This document shows positions 1 to 9,224 of a stretch of 53,077 nt of DNA, piece by piece. Position 1 is the first letter of the stretch. Every line of letters starts with the position of its first letter. Both the position numbers and the translations under genes were made by a program. Where the stretch lies: positions 1 through 53,077 of the forward strand of contig JAGYIZ010000012.1 of NCBI GenBank assembly GCA_018402425.1, written 5' to 3'. A model generated the notes under the pieces. That model was not told the DNA's origin and did not search any database. It worked only from the letters and a program-made list of their open reading frames with translations. The stretch is from Candidatus Atribacteria bacterium (GTDB lineage Bacteria; Atribacterota; Phoenicimicrobiia; Phoenicimicrobiales; Stramentimicrobiaceae).

Positions 1-235
1 ACTTTAGCTTACTTAATCACCCCCTTATAATTTTGTTTGTTTAGAAATTCCAGGAATCCAGCCACACAATATAAATTATATATAGAGTTGAAAGCTCATA
101 CTTTAGCTTAGTTTTTTAAATATATCAAACATACCCAACCAACTTATCTTTAATATATTCCCTAACTATGATTATATTATCTTTTAAGATAATAGACAAA
201 CTTCATTGTACTTAATTCTTTGAATTATTTTTTTC
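1..235. other. AT-rich intergenic region at window start
   Basis: No gene is visible. The stretch follows the 3' end of the E2 gene on the minus strand. It contains a short AT-rich palindrome around 176-193 and a repeated phrase ACTTTAGCTTA near positions 1 and 101. Neither is strong enough to call a terminator. Confidence 0.5.
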
Positions 236-1408
236 TCATTGCTCCCCTCCTTCTCTCTCAAAAGCCAATTGTTTGGCTAAAAAATTTAGGAAATCAGCGC
301 CTTTAACTCCATCTATAATACGATGATCAACAACAAGACTTATGGGGAGGAGATCTTTCTTTACTATCCCTATCCCTAAAATTGCAACCTGTGGGGGATT
401 AATAATAGGTGTAAAATATTCTACTCCCTGTAATCCCAAATTTGTAATAGTGAAAGTTCCCTGTTCAAAGTCTTCTGGTTGTAATTTTCCTTCCAGGGCT
501 TTTTTAGTAATCTCAATTCTTAAGTTGGCTATTTCAGAAATGCTTTTTACTTCTAAATTTTTCAATACGGGAACCATTAAACCCCTATCTGTAGCCACAG
601 CCAGGGCAATATTTATATCTTTAACTAATTTATATTTATAGCTCTCTTTAGTAGATACTGCATTAAATTCTGGAAATTTTTCAAAAGATGGAATCAGTGC
701 TTCGATAATAAAATCAATTAAAGATAAATGTAATTCTGATTGAAAATTTATCTTTTTTCTCTTTTCAAGAAGCGGGGCAATATTAATTTTTCTAAAAAGG
801 GTAAATTGGGGAATATTTTTATAGCTTTCGGTAAGTCTGTCAGCACTTAATTGCTGAACTTTAGTTAATTGATAAATTTCTTTAATATTAAAATCTTCCT
901 GCTCTTTTTCCTGAGAAATATATTCTTCAACATCCTTCTTAGTGATAGCTCCACCCGGACCGGTACCGTTAACCAGGGATATATCGATTCCTTTCTCAGA
1001 AGCCAATTTACGTGCAACAGGCGCTATTTTAACTTTTTCCCTACGAGTAGGAGTATCGGAACTGGCTTCTTTTTTTGAAGAATCTGCCTTTCCCTTTTTA
1101 CCAACACCTGCTTCTTCTTTTCCTTCTTTGCTCTGTAAAAACTGTTTTATGTCTTCTTCGGAAACAGTTTCTCCTTCTTCTGCAATTATTGCTATAACAG
1201 TATTTACTGGAACAGTTTCTCCTTCTTTTACTATTATTTTATGCATTATTCCATCATTGGGAGAATTTATCTCAATTAATGCTTTAAATGTTTCTATTTC
1301 AGCAATTAATTCATCTTTTTGAACTTTATCTCCCTCTTTTTTATACCACTTGGCAAGAGTGGCTTCTTCTACCTTTGATTCTGTCTTTGGAATTTCTACT
1401 TTCCACAT
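236..1408 (-). CDS. 2-oxo acid dehydrogenase complex E2 (dihydrolipoamide acyltransferase)
   Basis: This is the acyltransferase core of a pyruvate or acetoin dehydrogenase complex. It moves the acyl group from the lipoyl arm to CoA in the cytoplasm. The 390-residue protein has one lipoyl domain (about 1-77, with ETFKA placing the lipoyl lysine at K42), a charged linker rich in Lys, Glu and Ser, a peripheral subunit-binding domain (about 127-164, GTGPGGAITKKDV), and a catalytic domain (about 175-390) ending with DHRIIDG, so the catalytic His is about 362. One lipoyl domain is normal for short bacterial E2s. It is last in the operon after E1-beta, 21 bp away. No E3 gene follows, so the lipoamide dehydrogenase must lie elsewhere. 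Sequence alone does not separate pyruvate from acetoin as substrate. Confidence 0.93.
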   Translation of the reverse strand: MWKVEIPKTESKVEEATLAKWYKKEGDKVQKDELIAEIETFKALIEINSPNDGIMHKIIVKEGETVPVNTVIAIIAEEGETVSEEDIKQFLQSKEGKEEAGVGKKGKADSSKKEASSDTPTRREKVKIAPVARKLASEKGIDISLVNGTGPGGAITKKDVEEYISQEKEQEDFNIKEIYQLTKVQQLSADRLTESYKNIPQFTLFRKINIAPLLEKRKKINFQSELHLSLIDFIIEALIPSFEKFPEFNAVSTKESYKYKLVKDINIALAVATDRGLMVPVLKNLEVKSISEIANLRIEITKKALEGKLQPEDFEQGTFTITNLGLQGVEYFTPIINPPQVAILGIGIVKKDLLPISLVVDHRIIDGVKGADFLNFLAKQLAFEREGGEQ

Positions 1409-1429
1409 GCTTATCTCTCCCTCGTTAAC

Positions 1430-2401
1430 TTAACTGGAAACGATATTTAATATTTCTTTTTTGATTTTTTCTTTGGTCGGAATGACCTCCTTTTCCAGGT
1501 ATTCACTGAAAGGAATTGGTGTATTTAAAGAACCTATTCTTTTGGGTGGGAATTCCATATTCCAGAATGATTCTTCCATAATCGCAGAAATTATTTCTCC
1601 CTGTACTCCTCCATTGACCGGTGATTCATCAACAACCAGCAATTTCCCCGTTTTTTTAACAGAATTGATGATTGTGGTCTTATCTAAAGGAACTAACGTT
1701 CTGGGGTCAATTACCTCTATACTTATTTCATTCTTCAATTCTTCGGCAACTTCTAAACTATGTTTGACCATCCAGGAAGTGGCAACCACGGTAATATCTT
1801 CTCCTTCCCTTTTTATTGATGCCTTGCCTAAGGGAATAGTATAATCCTCTTCGGGAACTTCCCCTTTTTGGGTATAAAGCTGTTTATGTTCAAAAAATAA
1901 TACCGGGTTATCATCTCTAATAGCACTTTTAAGAAGGCCTTTAGCATCATAGGGGTCAGAAGGAATAACTATTTTTATTCCTGGAATATTCATAAATATG
2001 GAATGAAGTGTCTGGGAATGTTGAGCCCCTCCGCCAAACCATTCTGTTCCTTCAGGTGCTCTTATTACCATAGGAACAGAAAGCTCACCATTAGCTAGGT
2101 AGCTCATTTTAGCTCCCTGATTAACAATCTGATCCATTCCAATCATAATAAAATCTACAAACATTATTTCCGCTACCGGTCTCATGCCACGCAGGGCAGC
2201 ACCTACAGCCGAGCCTATTATTGCAGCTTCAGAAATAGGGGTATTCCTTACTCTTTCAGCACCAAATTCATCTACTAACCCCCTATTAGCCCCAAATCCA
2301 TACCTGGTGATATCTTCTCCCATAACAAAAACTTTTTTATCTCTGTGCATCTCTTCCCTTAAGGCCATTCTCAGGGCTTCAACATACATGCATTTACTCA
2401 T
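1430..2401 (-). CDS. 2-oxo acid dehydrogenase E1 component, beta subunit
   Basis: Beta subunit of the thiamine-diphosphate dehydrogenase that decarboxylates the 2-oxo acid (or cleaves acetoin) and acylates the E2 lipoyl group. The protein is about 323 residues and begins MSKCMYVEALRMALREE, with the family motifs FVMGEDITRYGFGANRG and EGTEWFGGGAQHSQ. A longer reading frame runs upstream to 2470 inside the E1-alpha gene, but the start at 2401 is chosen because GGAGGAAG precedes it and it matches the usual family N-terminus. The start overlaps the E1-alpha stop by 8 bp, which indicates translational coupling and 1:1 subunit production. Confidence 0.94.
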   Translation of the reverse strand: MSKCMYVEALRMALREEMHRDKKVFVMGEDITRYGFGANRGLVDEFGAERVRNTPISEAAIIGSAVGAALRGMRPVAEIMFVDFIMIGMDQIVNQGAKMSYLANGELSVPMVIRAPEGTEWFGGGAQHSQTLHSIFMNIPGIKIVIPSDPYDAKGLLKSAIRDDNPVLFFEHKQLYTQKGEVPEEDYTIPLGKASIKREGEDITVVATSWMVKHSLEVAEELKNEISIEVIDPRTLVPLDKTTIINSVKKTGKLLVVDESPVNGGVQGEIISAIMEESFWNMEFPPKRIGSLNTPIPFSEYLEKEVIPTKEKIKKEILNIVSS

Positions 2402-3374
2402 TATCTTCTTCCTCCCTGTATACATATTTGGAAACTGTCTCGGCAAGTGGAGCTTCGCTATCCAGGGCAAAATTTACAGCTTCTTCAATTTCTTTTTCAA
2501 TCTCTTCTTCTATCTTTTCAACTACCTGATTATCCAATATCTTCTGTTCTAAAAGTTCTTCTTTAAATTTTTTGATTGGATCATATTTTGTGTTCCATTC
2601 CTCTTCTTCTTTTTTTGGCCTGTAAGGACCCACGTCTCCGGCTGAATGGCCTCTTAGCCGGTACACCACGCATTCAAGTAAAGCAGGACCTCCCTCTTCT
2701 CGTGCTTTGTCAACCACTTTTTTCACTGCTTCATAGACTGCCATCAGGTCTGTTCCATCAACAGTGAAGCCAGGCATGGAATAAGCACTGGCACGATCGG
2801 ATATTTTTTCAATTTTTTGATGTTCTTCTCTTTTTGTAGCTTCTCCATATTGATTATTTTCACATATGTAAACAATGGGTAAGTTCCACAGTGAGGCCAT
2901 ATTTAATGATTCATGGAAAAATCCTATATTGGTTGCACCATCTCCAAAAAAACTTATTGTTACTGCATTATCTTTTTTAATACTACTAGCTAGGGCTGAA
3001 CCGGTCGCTACACAAATATTGCCACCAACAATTCCACTAGCCACTGGCATTCCTCTTTTGGTATCAACAAGGTACATGCTCCCACTTCTACCCTTATTAG
3101 TTCCCGTCACCTTCCCATAACATTCAGCAATAATGTTCCTGGGAGAAGTACCGCGTGCTAAGAAATGACCATGTCCCCGGTGATTAGAAAAAATAATGTC
3201 TTTATCAGAAAGGGCTTCCATAACGCCTACTGCAACAGCTTCCTGTCCATGAGAGGTATGCAAATGACCATCCAATTTACCATCTCTGTATATCTTCTGA
3301 AGCTTGTCTTCAAATGTGCGAATTCTACTCATGGTTTTAAACATTTTTATTTTTTGCTCTTTATTTATAGCCAT
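2394..3374 (-). CDS. 2-oxo acid dehydrogenase E1 component, alpha subunit
   Basis: Alpha subunit of the E1 heterotetramer, which carries the thiamine diphosphate. The 326-residue protein shows HLHTSHGQEAVAVG, NHRGHGHFLARG, and the cofactor motif GDGATNIGFFHESLN followed by VYICENN, plus the phosphorylation-loop-like YRLRGHSAGD. I start it at MAINKEQK (3374) because AAGGAGAAGG lies just upstream and the sequence matches the family from there; the frame is open further upstream inside the preceding gene. The start overlaps the end of the C_GCAxxG gene by 14 bp. The closest types are AcoA of acetoin dehydrogenase and PdhA of two-subunit E1s, and I cannot choose between them. Confidence 0.94.
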   Translation of the reverse strand: MAINKEQKIKMFKTMSRIRTFEDKLQKIYRDGKLDGHLHTSHGQEAVAVGVMEALSDKDIIFSNHRGHGHFLARGTSPRNIIAECYGKVTGTNKGRSGSMYLVDTKRGMPVASGIVGGNICVATGSALASSIKKDNAVTISFFGDGATNIGFFHESLNMASLWNLPIVYICENNQYGEATKREEHQKIEKISDRASAYSMPGFTVDGTDLMAVYEAVKKVVDKAREEGGPALLECVVYRLRGHSAGDVGPYRPKKEEEEWNTKYDPIKKFKEELLEQKILDNQVVEKIEEEIEKEIEEAVNFALDSEAPLAETVSKYVYREEEDNE

Positions 3375-3918
3375 ATTTTTTTGCCTTCTCCTTATCTCTA
3401 TTAATTTCTTCTTGAATAATTTCAAAAGTCCACTGGGCAGTCTTTCCAACAACAGCTGGACATTTATCTAAATGTCCACCCAGTTTTTCAAATATTTTTT
3501 TATCCTCTTCCACCCAGAAATCAAAGGGACGTCCAAATATCTTTTTATGAACATCTTTACATAAACAACCTCCATATTCTTTTACAAATCTGTCATAGAG
3601 TTTTTTAGTTAGGTAATTTGCTTTTTTATTTGAGGCACCTTTGTAAAATTCTCTGGAGTTTCGGCCAAAAAGATAGCTTATTATCATGGCTCCTCCTGCG
3701 AGTGCACCACATGTTCCCTGGCAGGTATTTACCAGCCCTCCTGCTAATATATATGATGCTTTAAAAAGATCTTCGCTGTTTATTTGAAGAACTTTTTGCA
3801 GAGCAGCGACAGTGCATTGTGAACAGTAATGATATTTCTGTTCGTATTGGTAAGCTAACTGATAGACCTTTTCTGATAATAAGATTTCATCTTGATTCAT
3901 ATTGTTTTTATTATTCAT
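3361..3918 (-). CDS. C_GCAxxG_C_C family (probable redox) protein
   Basis: A 185-residue soluble protein of the C_GCAxxG_C_C family. The family signature is visible as YCSQCTVAALQKV, then GGLVNTCQGTCGALAGGAMI, and further cysteines in GGCLCKDVH and in CPAVVGKTA. These conserved cysteines suggest metal or Fe-S binding or redox activity, but the biochemical role of the family is not well established. It sits between the regulator gene (27 bp upstream) and E1-alpha (overlapping), so it belongs to the dehydrogenase operon. It may be an accessory for redox sensing or electron transfer; that is inference. A second in-frame ATG lies six codons downstream and could be the true start. Confidence 0.85.
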   Translation of the reverse strand: MNNKNNMNQDEILLSEKVYQLAYQYEQKYHYCSQCTVAALQKVLQINSEDLFKASYILAGGLVNTCQGTCGALAGGAMIISYLFGRNSREFYKGASNKKANYLTKKLYDRFVKEYGGCLCKDVHKKIFGRPFDFWVEEDKKIFEKLGGHLDKCPAVVGKTAQWTFEIIQEEINRDKEKAKKYGYK

Positions 3919-3945
3919 TACCCGCTCTCTTTTAAATAATACTTA

Positions 3946-4899
3946 TTATTTTGTGTTTTCAATTACATATTCAGCTACTTTTTTATTAGTTACAATGGCA
4001 TTAATGTGCTTGCCTCTCAAGGCTCCAAGAACTGCTTCTTTTTTATCATCACCACAAGCTACACCTATTACTAAAGGCACATATTTTCTCAATTCTTTTA
4101 GCCCTATTCCTATCATTTTATCCTTGAGAGATGTTTTCAGAATATTACCATGGATATCAAAAAAATCAGTACAAATATCACCAACTACCCCTTTGTCAGA
4201 TAATTTAGAAAATTCTTCAACAGAGAAATATCCCCGTTTTATCATCGTTGAACTTTGTTTAGGGGTACCTATCCCTACAATTGCTATATAAGCTGATTTA
4301 GCCTTCTCGATAACTACTTTTATGCTTTCCTCTTTTTCAAAGGCCTCTTTTGTCTTTAAATTGCTTACAAATACCGGAGCATTTAACAGGTAATATTTTC
4401 CACCCAAGGCCTTACTTAATCTCCTGGCTATTTCATTAGAGAAAATATCTCTGCCAGTAATTCCAATTCCTCCCAACAGAGGAACAATTTCAGTATTATT
4501 TAAGACATCTGAAATATCCAATGCTTTCCCGACTTCAAACAAAGTAGTTCCCCATGATGCAGCTATAATATCACCATCTCGAATCCTACGTTCCAATGAT
4601 AATGCAGCTGCTTTTGCCACCTTTTTTTTGATAAACTCCTCAGACAAAATTGCTTCATCTGAAACTACAATCGCTTCTTTTAAATCGAAGTATTTTTTTA
4701 ACTCATGTTCAAGATAATCAATCCGATCTTCATAATTTTTGATATGAAAACTAACAATCTTTTTTTCTCTTCCTTCTTTTAACAAACGAGAAACTGTTGA
4801 TTTTGATATTCTTAAATCAGAGGATATTTCATTTTGACTAAAATTGTCTATATAATGCATTCTGCATATTTCAGCTACTAATGCTTCATTATTTTTCAA
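3946..4899 (-). CDS. SorC/DeoR-type sugar-binding transcriptional regulator
   Basis: A 317-residue regulator of the SorC family. The N-terminal helix-turn-helix is at about 18-50 (NEISSDLRISKSTVSRLLKE). The remainder is the sugar-phosphate-binding domain, with GDIIAASWGTTLFEVGKAL, LLGGIGITG and VVGDICTDFFDIHG. Members bind phosphorylated sugars or related small ligands and control the adjoining operon. Here the gene is the first of the dehydrogenase operon, so it probably controls its own transcription together with the E1/E2 genes. The start appears to be TTG, about 12 nt after GGAG; that spacing is long, so the exact start is less certain than the gene. Confidence 0.9.
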   Translation of the reverse strand: MKNNEALVAEICRMHYIDNFSQNEISSDLRISKSTVSRLLKEGREKKIVSFHIKNYEDRIDYLEHELKKYFDLKEAIVVSDEAILSEEFIKKKVAKAAALSLERRIRDGDIIAASWGTTLFEVGKALDISDVLNNTEIVPLLGGIGITGRDIFSNEIARRLSKALGGKYYLLNAPVFVSNLKTKEAFEKEESIKVVIEKAKSAYIAIVGIGTPKQSSTMIKRGYFSVEEFSKLSDKGVVGDICTDFFDIHGNILKTSLKDKMIGIGLKELRKYVPLVIGVACGDDKKEAVLGALRGKHINAIVTNKKVAEYVIENTK

Positions 4900-4922
4900 T
4901 TTATGTTATTTCTCCTATTTAT

Positions 4923-4977
4923 TGAAATTTATTTCATACTCTGAAATTATTATACTTTTTACAATAATCAATGTCAA
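4923..4977 (-). promoter_or_regulatory. Promoter and palindromic operator of the regulator-dehydrogenase operon
   Basis: Read leftward there is TTGACA (4972-4977), a 17-bp spacer and TATAAT (4949-4954), a perfect consensus pair. Just downstream is the perfect 14-bp palindrome TGAAATAAATTTCA (4923-4936), followed by AGGAG and the TTG start of the SorC gene. A palindrome between start site and first codon fits an autoregulatory operator. Ligand and binding are not shown by sequence. Confidence 0.8.
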
Positions 4978-5113
4978 TAAATAAACTCTACCTTTGTCAA
5001 TTAAATTTAAAATTGTAAATTTCTCTCAGCACTTCATCTGTAATTATATAATTTCCTGGCAAATATATTTGCTGATATTTTTTGAAGATTATTTTGAAGA
5101 CAAAAGGGTTTAA

Positions 5114-6147
5114 TCAGTCAATAAAAAAGCGATGTATTGTTACCTGTTGGTATTCTTTATCCGGATACAATATAGGTGATGGAAAACTATCCTCATTAAT
5201 GGAATTGGGATAAAATTCAGTTTCCAGGCAAAGTCCATTATGTTTGTGAAATAATTCTTCATTAGCATCTTTAACATCCCCAATTTTATTACCTGAATAA
5301 AACTGGATACCCGGTTTTGTAGTTAGGACCTCCATAGTACGTCCACTTTTTGGCTCATGCACAATTGCGGCTGACTTAAGTCTTTTACTTGCAGCATTTA
5401 TCACAAAGCAGTGGTCATAACCTCCCTCAATATTTCCAATATCCTTACCTATTAATTTTGGCCTGGTAAAATCCATGGGGGTTCCACAAACATCTCTTAT
5501 TTCCCCGGTGGGAATTAAATTATTATCTACCGGGAGATACTTATTGCATTTAAGTGTCAATTCATGATTCAAGATTGTTTCAGAAAGATTTCCTGATAAA
5601 TTCCAATAAGAATGATTGGTCAAATTTACAATCGTTGCTTTATCGGTTTTAGCATAATACTCTTATTTTCAATTCATTAATCATTAAGACTATAGGTAAC
5701 TTTTAAATTTAAATTTCCTGGATAACCTCTTCTCCGTCTGACTAATACAAGTAAAAGATACACCGGACTGTATTTCGACTTTCCCAGCACTCTGGTTCCC
5801 ATAATACTTTATCGAATCCCAGGCTGCCACCATGCAGATGATTCAATCCATTTTCATTACAGGCAAGATTATATTCAATATTATCTAACCGAAATATTCC
5901 GCTGGCAATTCGACGGCAAAACGGCCAATGTAGCACCAGTAATAGTACCCTAAAAGGTATTGGCTCAAGATTATCATAACCCAGGGTCACTTTTATCTCA
6001 CCTTTTCTATTGGGCACCTTAAGGGAAATGAGGAGGAAGCCTCATGTTTATCACTTTAGTAGTAATTCCTTTTGAGTTATTTAAAATAAATCTTTCAACC
6101 TGCTTGCCTTCAGGCATTCCAAACAGGTCATGTTTTATACTTTCCAT
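5114..6147 (-). pseudogene. galM: Aldose 1-epimerase (mutarotase) pseudogene
   Basis: Three pieces in different frames add up to one aldose 1-epimerase, the enzyme that interconverts alpha and beta anomers of sugars. The N-terminal piece (from about 6147) reads MESIKHDLFGMPEGKQVE and breaks where NYGGxIT would be expected. The middle piece (6017-5742) has NHLHGGSLGFDKVLWEPE. The last piece (5623-5114) begins with MTNHSYWNLSG and includes GYDHCFVIN, ending normally. At least two frameshifts separate them. The C-terminal piece alone lacks the first catalytic His region, so it should be inactive. Confidence 0.9.
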
Positions 6148-6444
6148 ATAAATCCTTTTAATTTATTTTATTTTCATTATAAATTTATTCAATCAATTTT
6201 TCAAAACATTCTGCAAAACATATTAAATACTTCATGATAATGTCACCTTGTTAACTATCTGATAAAATATAACTATAAGTAAACTACTTTCCAACCTATT
6301 AATTTAATCTAAGTTCTCAAAAAAACTTTTACCTTTTTACAAAAAAAGGATTTTTTGCTAATTTTGTAGTAATATTAAGTTAACAATAGCATAATAAATT
6401 TTATTAACTAAAATTCATAAAAGGGGAAAGGATAAATATTTAAA
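6148..6444. other. AT-rich divergent intergenic region
   Basis: About 300 bp between the leftward galM remnant and the rightward racemase. It is very AT-rich and contains several TATAAT-like hexamers around 6265-6400, so it probably holds the racemase promoter, but no single -35/-10 pair stands out. Confidence 0.4.
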
Positions 6445-7137
6445 ATGTCAGAAAAAATTATCGGAATTTTAGGTGGAATGGGCCCTGAGGCTACTGTCGA
6501 TTTGTTCCATAAAATAATCAAGGCTACCTCTGTTGGAAATGACCAGGAACATTTGAGAATAATTATTGATAATAACCCCAAAATACCAGACCGAACTGCT
6601 GCTATTCTGGGAAAAGGAGAAGATCCTCTTCCTGCATTACAAAATACTGCCAAAAATTTGGAAAAAGCCGGTGCAGATTTCATTATTATACCCTGTAATA
6701 CTGCTCATTATTTTCTTCCCTCAATTGAAAAAAGTGTCCGAATACCAATAATAAATATGATTGAAGAAACTGCCAAAGAAGTTAAACATGAAAATACTAA
6801 TGTAAAAAAAGTTGGTCTATTGGCTTCAATGGGGACTTATAAAACAGGGATTTATAATCAACAATTTAAAAAATATAATATCGAAACTATCTATCCTGAT
6901 GATAAGGATAAAGATGAAGTTTTGAAAGCAATCTATGCAGTTAAGGCCGGCAAAATATCTAAAAACATCAAAGAAAATATTTTAAAAATTACCGAAAGAT
7001 TAATCGATAAAGGGGTAGAGGCAATAATTGCAGGTTGTACGGAAATCCCATTAATTTTAAAAAAGGAAGATATCACAGTTCTACTGGTTGATTCTACTAA
7101 AATTTTAGCTGAATCAGCAGTTAAAAAAGCTAGCTGA
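6445..7137 (+). CDS. Aspartate/glutamate racemase family protein
   Basis: A 230-residue cofactor-independent amino acid racemase, most like aspartate racemase, which supplies D-aspartate for peptidoglycan cross-bridges or other uses. The two catalytic cysteines are visible: PCNTAH (C84) and GCTEIPL (C198). The N-terminus IGILGGMGPEATVDLF is characteristic of the aspartate-racemase subgroup. A purine-rich RBS (GGGGAAAGG) lies upstream with slightly long spacing. It is the only rightward intact gene in the first 13 kb and stands alone, convergent with the B3/4 gene. Confidence 0.9.
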   Translation: MSEKIIGILGGMGPEATVDLFHKIIKATSVGNDQEHLRIIIDNNPKIPDRTAAILGKGEDPLPALQNTAKNLEKAGADFIIIPCNTAHYFLPSIEKSVRIPIINMIEETAKEVKHENTNVKKVGLLASMGTYKTGIYNQQFKKYNIETIYPDDKDKDEVLKAIYAVKAGKISKNIKENILKITERLIDKGVEAIIAGCTEIPLILKKEDITVLLVDSTKILAESAVKKAS

Positions 7138-7256
7138 TCATAACGTGTCTTGTTTAATCATTATTTTGTAAGCCTCCCTAATATTTAATTTATAAATATT
7201 TTATAAATTGGTATATCTTATCATCCTTTTTTTAGGGCAAATAAAATCTCTAATAT

Positions 7257-7841
7257 TCAAACTAATTTATCTTTAATTGTATATACTCTCAATAATTCAA
7301 CCTTCCCCTTTGGTGAAATAAGTTCCACATATTTCTGGATATCATCAAGATGCTGCAATGCTCTTTCTTTTCCAATACCCGGAGGAACATATACAACAAA
7401 TAAAACATTTTTTGTATCAGATTTTATCCGAGTACGTTCATCCGGTCCGTATATAATACTTGATGTTATCCCCTGCAAATCAGATACAAACATATCATTC
7501 TTGATTAATGTTTTTTCCTGACCAGTTATCTGGGTAAATTTTTCATCACCCTCACCTTTTGCAATATCAAGCTTAATAGGTAAATCGATGGTGTCTAAGT
7601 CATGTCCTGCTGTCAGCAACAAATTCTTCATTTCAGCCATAAACATGGCCTCTACCAATAAAGAAACTGTGGGATAGGATTTATCTAAGCTGGCATATTT
7701 TTCCCTCAAATTATTTTCAAGCTCTATTTTACATCTCTGAAGTTTTTCATGTTGATCAGGATTGCAAACATTGTTGATTACTAGTAAACCTAAAGATGCT
7801 TCCGGATAAACATTTCTTATTTCATCTGATATAATTAACAA
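7257..7841 (-). CDS. B3/4 (tRNA-synthetase-like) domain protein
   Basis: A 194-residue soluble protein resembling the B3/B4 domain of phenylalanyl-tRNA synthetase beta chain found as a stand-alone protein. The C-terminal half carries the marks of this family: TGQEKTLIKNDMFVSDLQG, SSIIYGPDERTRI and FVVYVPPGI. Stand-alone B3/4 proteins may act in tRNA or aminoacyl-tRNA editing, but function is not established. It lies 27 bp downstream of rlmD and is probably cotranscribed with it. Confidence 0.8.
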   Translation of the reverse strand: MLIISDEIRNVYPEASLGLLVINNVCNPDQHEKLQRCKIELENNLREKYASLDKSYPTVSLLVEAMFMAEMKNLLLTAGHDLDTIDLPIKLDIAKGEGDEKFTQITGQEKTLIKNDMFVSDLQGITSSIIYGPDERTRIKSDTKNVLFVVYVPPGIGKERALQHLDDIQKYVELISPKGKVELLRVYTIKDKLV

Positions 7842-7868
7842 TTCTAATCCTCCTATATGGAAAAGATT

Positions 7869-9143
7869 CTATTTATTGCCTGGAACTGAGCAATAATTCA
7901 TTTTTTGAAGTAAAACAATGCTTTCAATATGACTGGTCTGTGGAAACATATCAATGGGTTGAATATTGGCTACCTTATAACTATTGTTAACGAATTGTTT
8001 TAAATCTCTGGCTAAGGTTGCCGGGTTACAGGATACATACACTATTATCTCCGGGGAAATGTTGACTATGGCATTTATAACCTCCGGTTTAACTCCTGTT
8101 CGGGGTGGATTGACAATTACCCGGTCAAATGAATTCTGTAAATTTGATAAAATTACCTCACATGGACCGGAAATAAATTGACAATTTTCTATATCATTTA
8201 ATGTTGCATTTTTTTTGGCATTTTTGACTGCCCGAACATTTGAATCTATTCCAACTACTGATACCACATTATCTGCAATATTCAAAGCAAACATTCCCGC
8301 ACCACAATATGCATCAAGCACTTTATTGTGACCTGAAAGATTTAAATATTCAGCAACAGTGTTAATCATGAATTCAGACTGTTCGGGGTTCACCTGAAAA
8401 AAATCATCAGGACCTAACAAAAATAAAGATTTGCCTGCTTTCTCTTTTATTAATTCCTGACCTGCCAGCAGCCTTATTTTGCCATTTTTTTTCTCATATA
8501 TGGTATCTATCTTTCGGAAAAGTCTTTTCACTACTTCCCGGCCTGCAAAACAGTTAATAAATTCAATCATTGTCTCTCTGCTATTATTTGACTGACGTAT
8601 CATAATTGAGCTATCTTCTTCCAAATGTATTCCCGGGAGTATTTCTTTTATTAAAAAGCTTATCTTGTTTACCTTCGGTAAAAGTAAAGGACAATTATCT
8701 ATTTCAATTAATTTCTTACTCTGATAACGGTAGAAGCCCATCCTTTTACCATCCTGGCTATTACTAATATGCCAGACAACCTTGTTTCTGTAATCCCAGG
8801 GTTCTTGCATCCCAATAGTATCCAGAATCTTTGCTTCTATTCCCCCGATACGACTTATAGTTTCTTTAACAATTTTTTGCTTCAAAACCAATTGCTCATC
8901 ATAACTGATATGCTGATAAGAACAACCTCCGCACTTATAATAGTAAGGGCATCCTGGTTCTACCCGATGAGGAGATTTTTTTACAATTTCTCTTATAATA
9001 CCTCGAGAATATTTCTTTTTTTCTTCAATAATTTCTGCCTTGACGAGCTCTCCGGGAATAGCAAATGGTATAAAAACTACCTTGCCCGCATTTCTGGCAA
9101 CTCCCTCTCCATTATGACTGATGCCTTTAATTGTTAATTCCAT
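7869..9143 (-). CDS. rlmD: 23S rRNA (uracil-C5)-methyltransferase, RlmD/RumA family
   Basis: A 424-residue SAM-dependent RNA m5U methyltransferase. It has an N-terminal TRAM domain (about 1-55, GEGVARNAGKVVFIPFAIPG), a 4Fe-4S cluster site (CPYYYKCGGCSYQH, C65, C71, C74, and a fourth Cys in IDNCPLL), the SAM motif VLDAYCGAGMFAL, and the catalytic motif YVSCNPATLARDL preceded by NPPRTGVKPE. The length and the cluster fit RlmD/RlmCD rather than TrmA. In many low-GC bacteria one such enzyme modifies both U747 and U1939, so the exact target is open. Confidence 0.93.
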   Translation of the reverse strand: MELTIKGISHNGEGVARNAGKVVFIPFAIPGELVKAEIIEEKKKYSRGIIREIVKKSPHRVEPGCPYYYKCGGCSYQHISYDEQLVLKQKIVKETISRIGGIEAKILDTIGMQEPWDYRNKVVWHISNSQDGKRMGFYRYQSKKLIEIDNCPLLLPKVNKISFLIKEILPGIHLEEDSSIMIRQSNNSRETMIEFINCFAGREVVKRLFRKIDTIYEKKNGKIRLLAGQELIKEKAGKSLFLLGPDDFFQVNPEQSEFMINTVAEYLNLSGHNKVLDAYCGAGMFALNIADNVVSVVGIDSNVRAVKNAKKNATLNDIENCQFISGPCEVILSNLQNSFDRVIVNPPRTGVKPEVINAIVNISPEIIVYVSCNPATLARDLKQFVNNSYKVANIQPIDMFPQTSHIESIVLLQKMNYCSVPGNK

Positions 9144-9224
9144 AACTTTGCGACTCCATAAATTCTTCTCACTGTTTGTTCCTCTTCTCTACTTTTTTTA
9201 ATTTTGATATTACTAGTGGTATTT

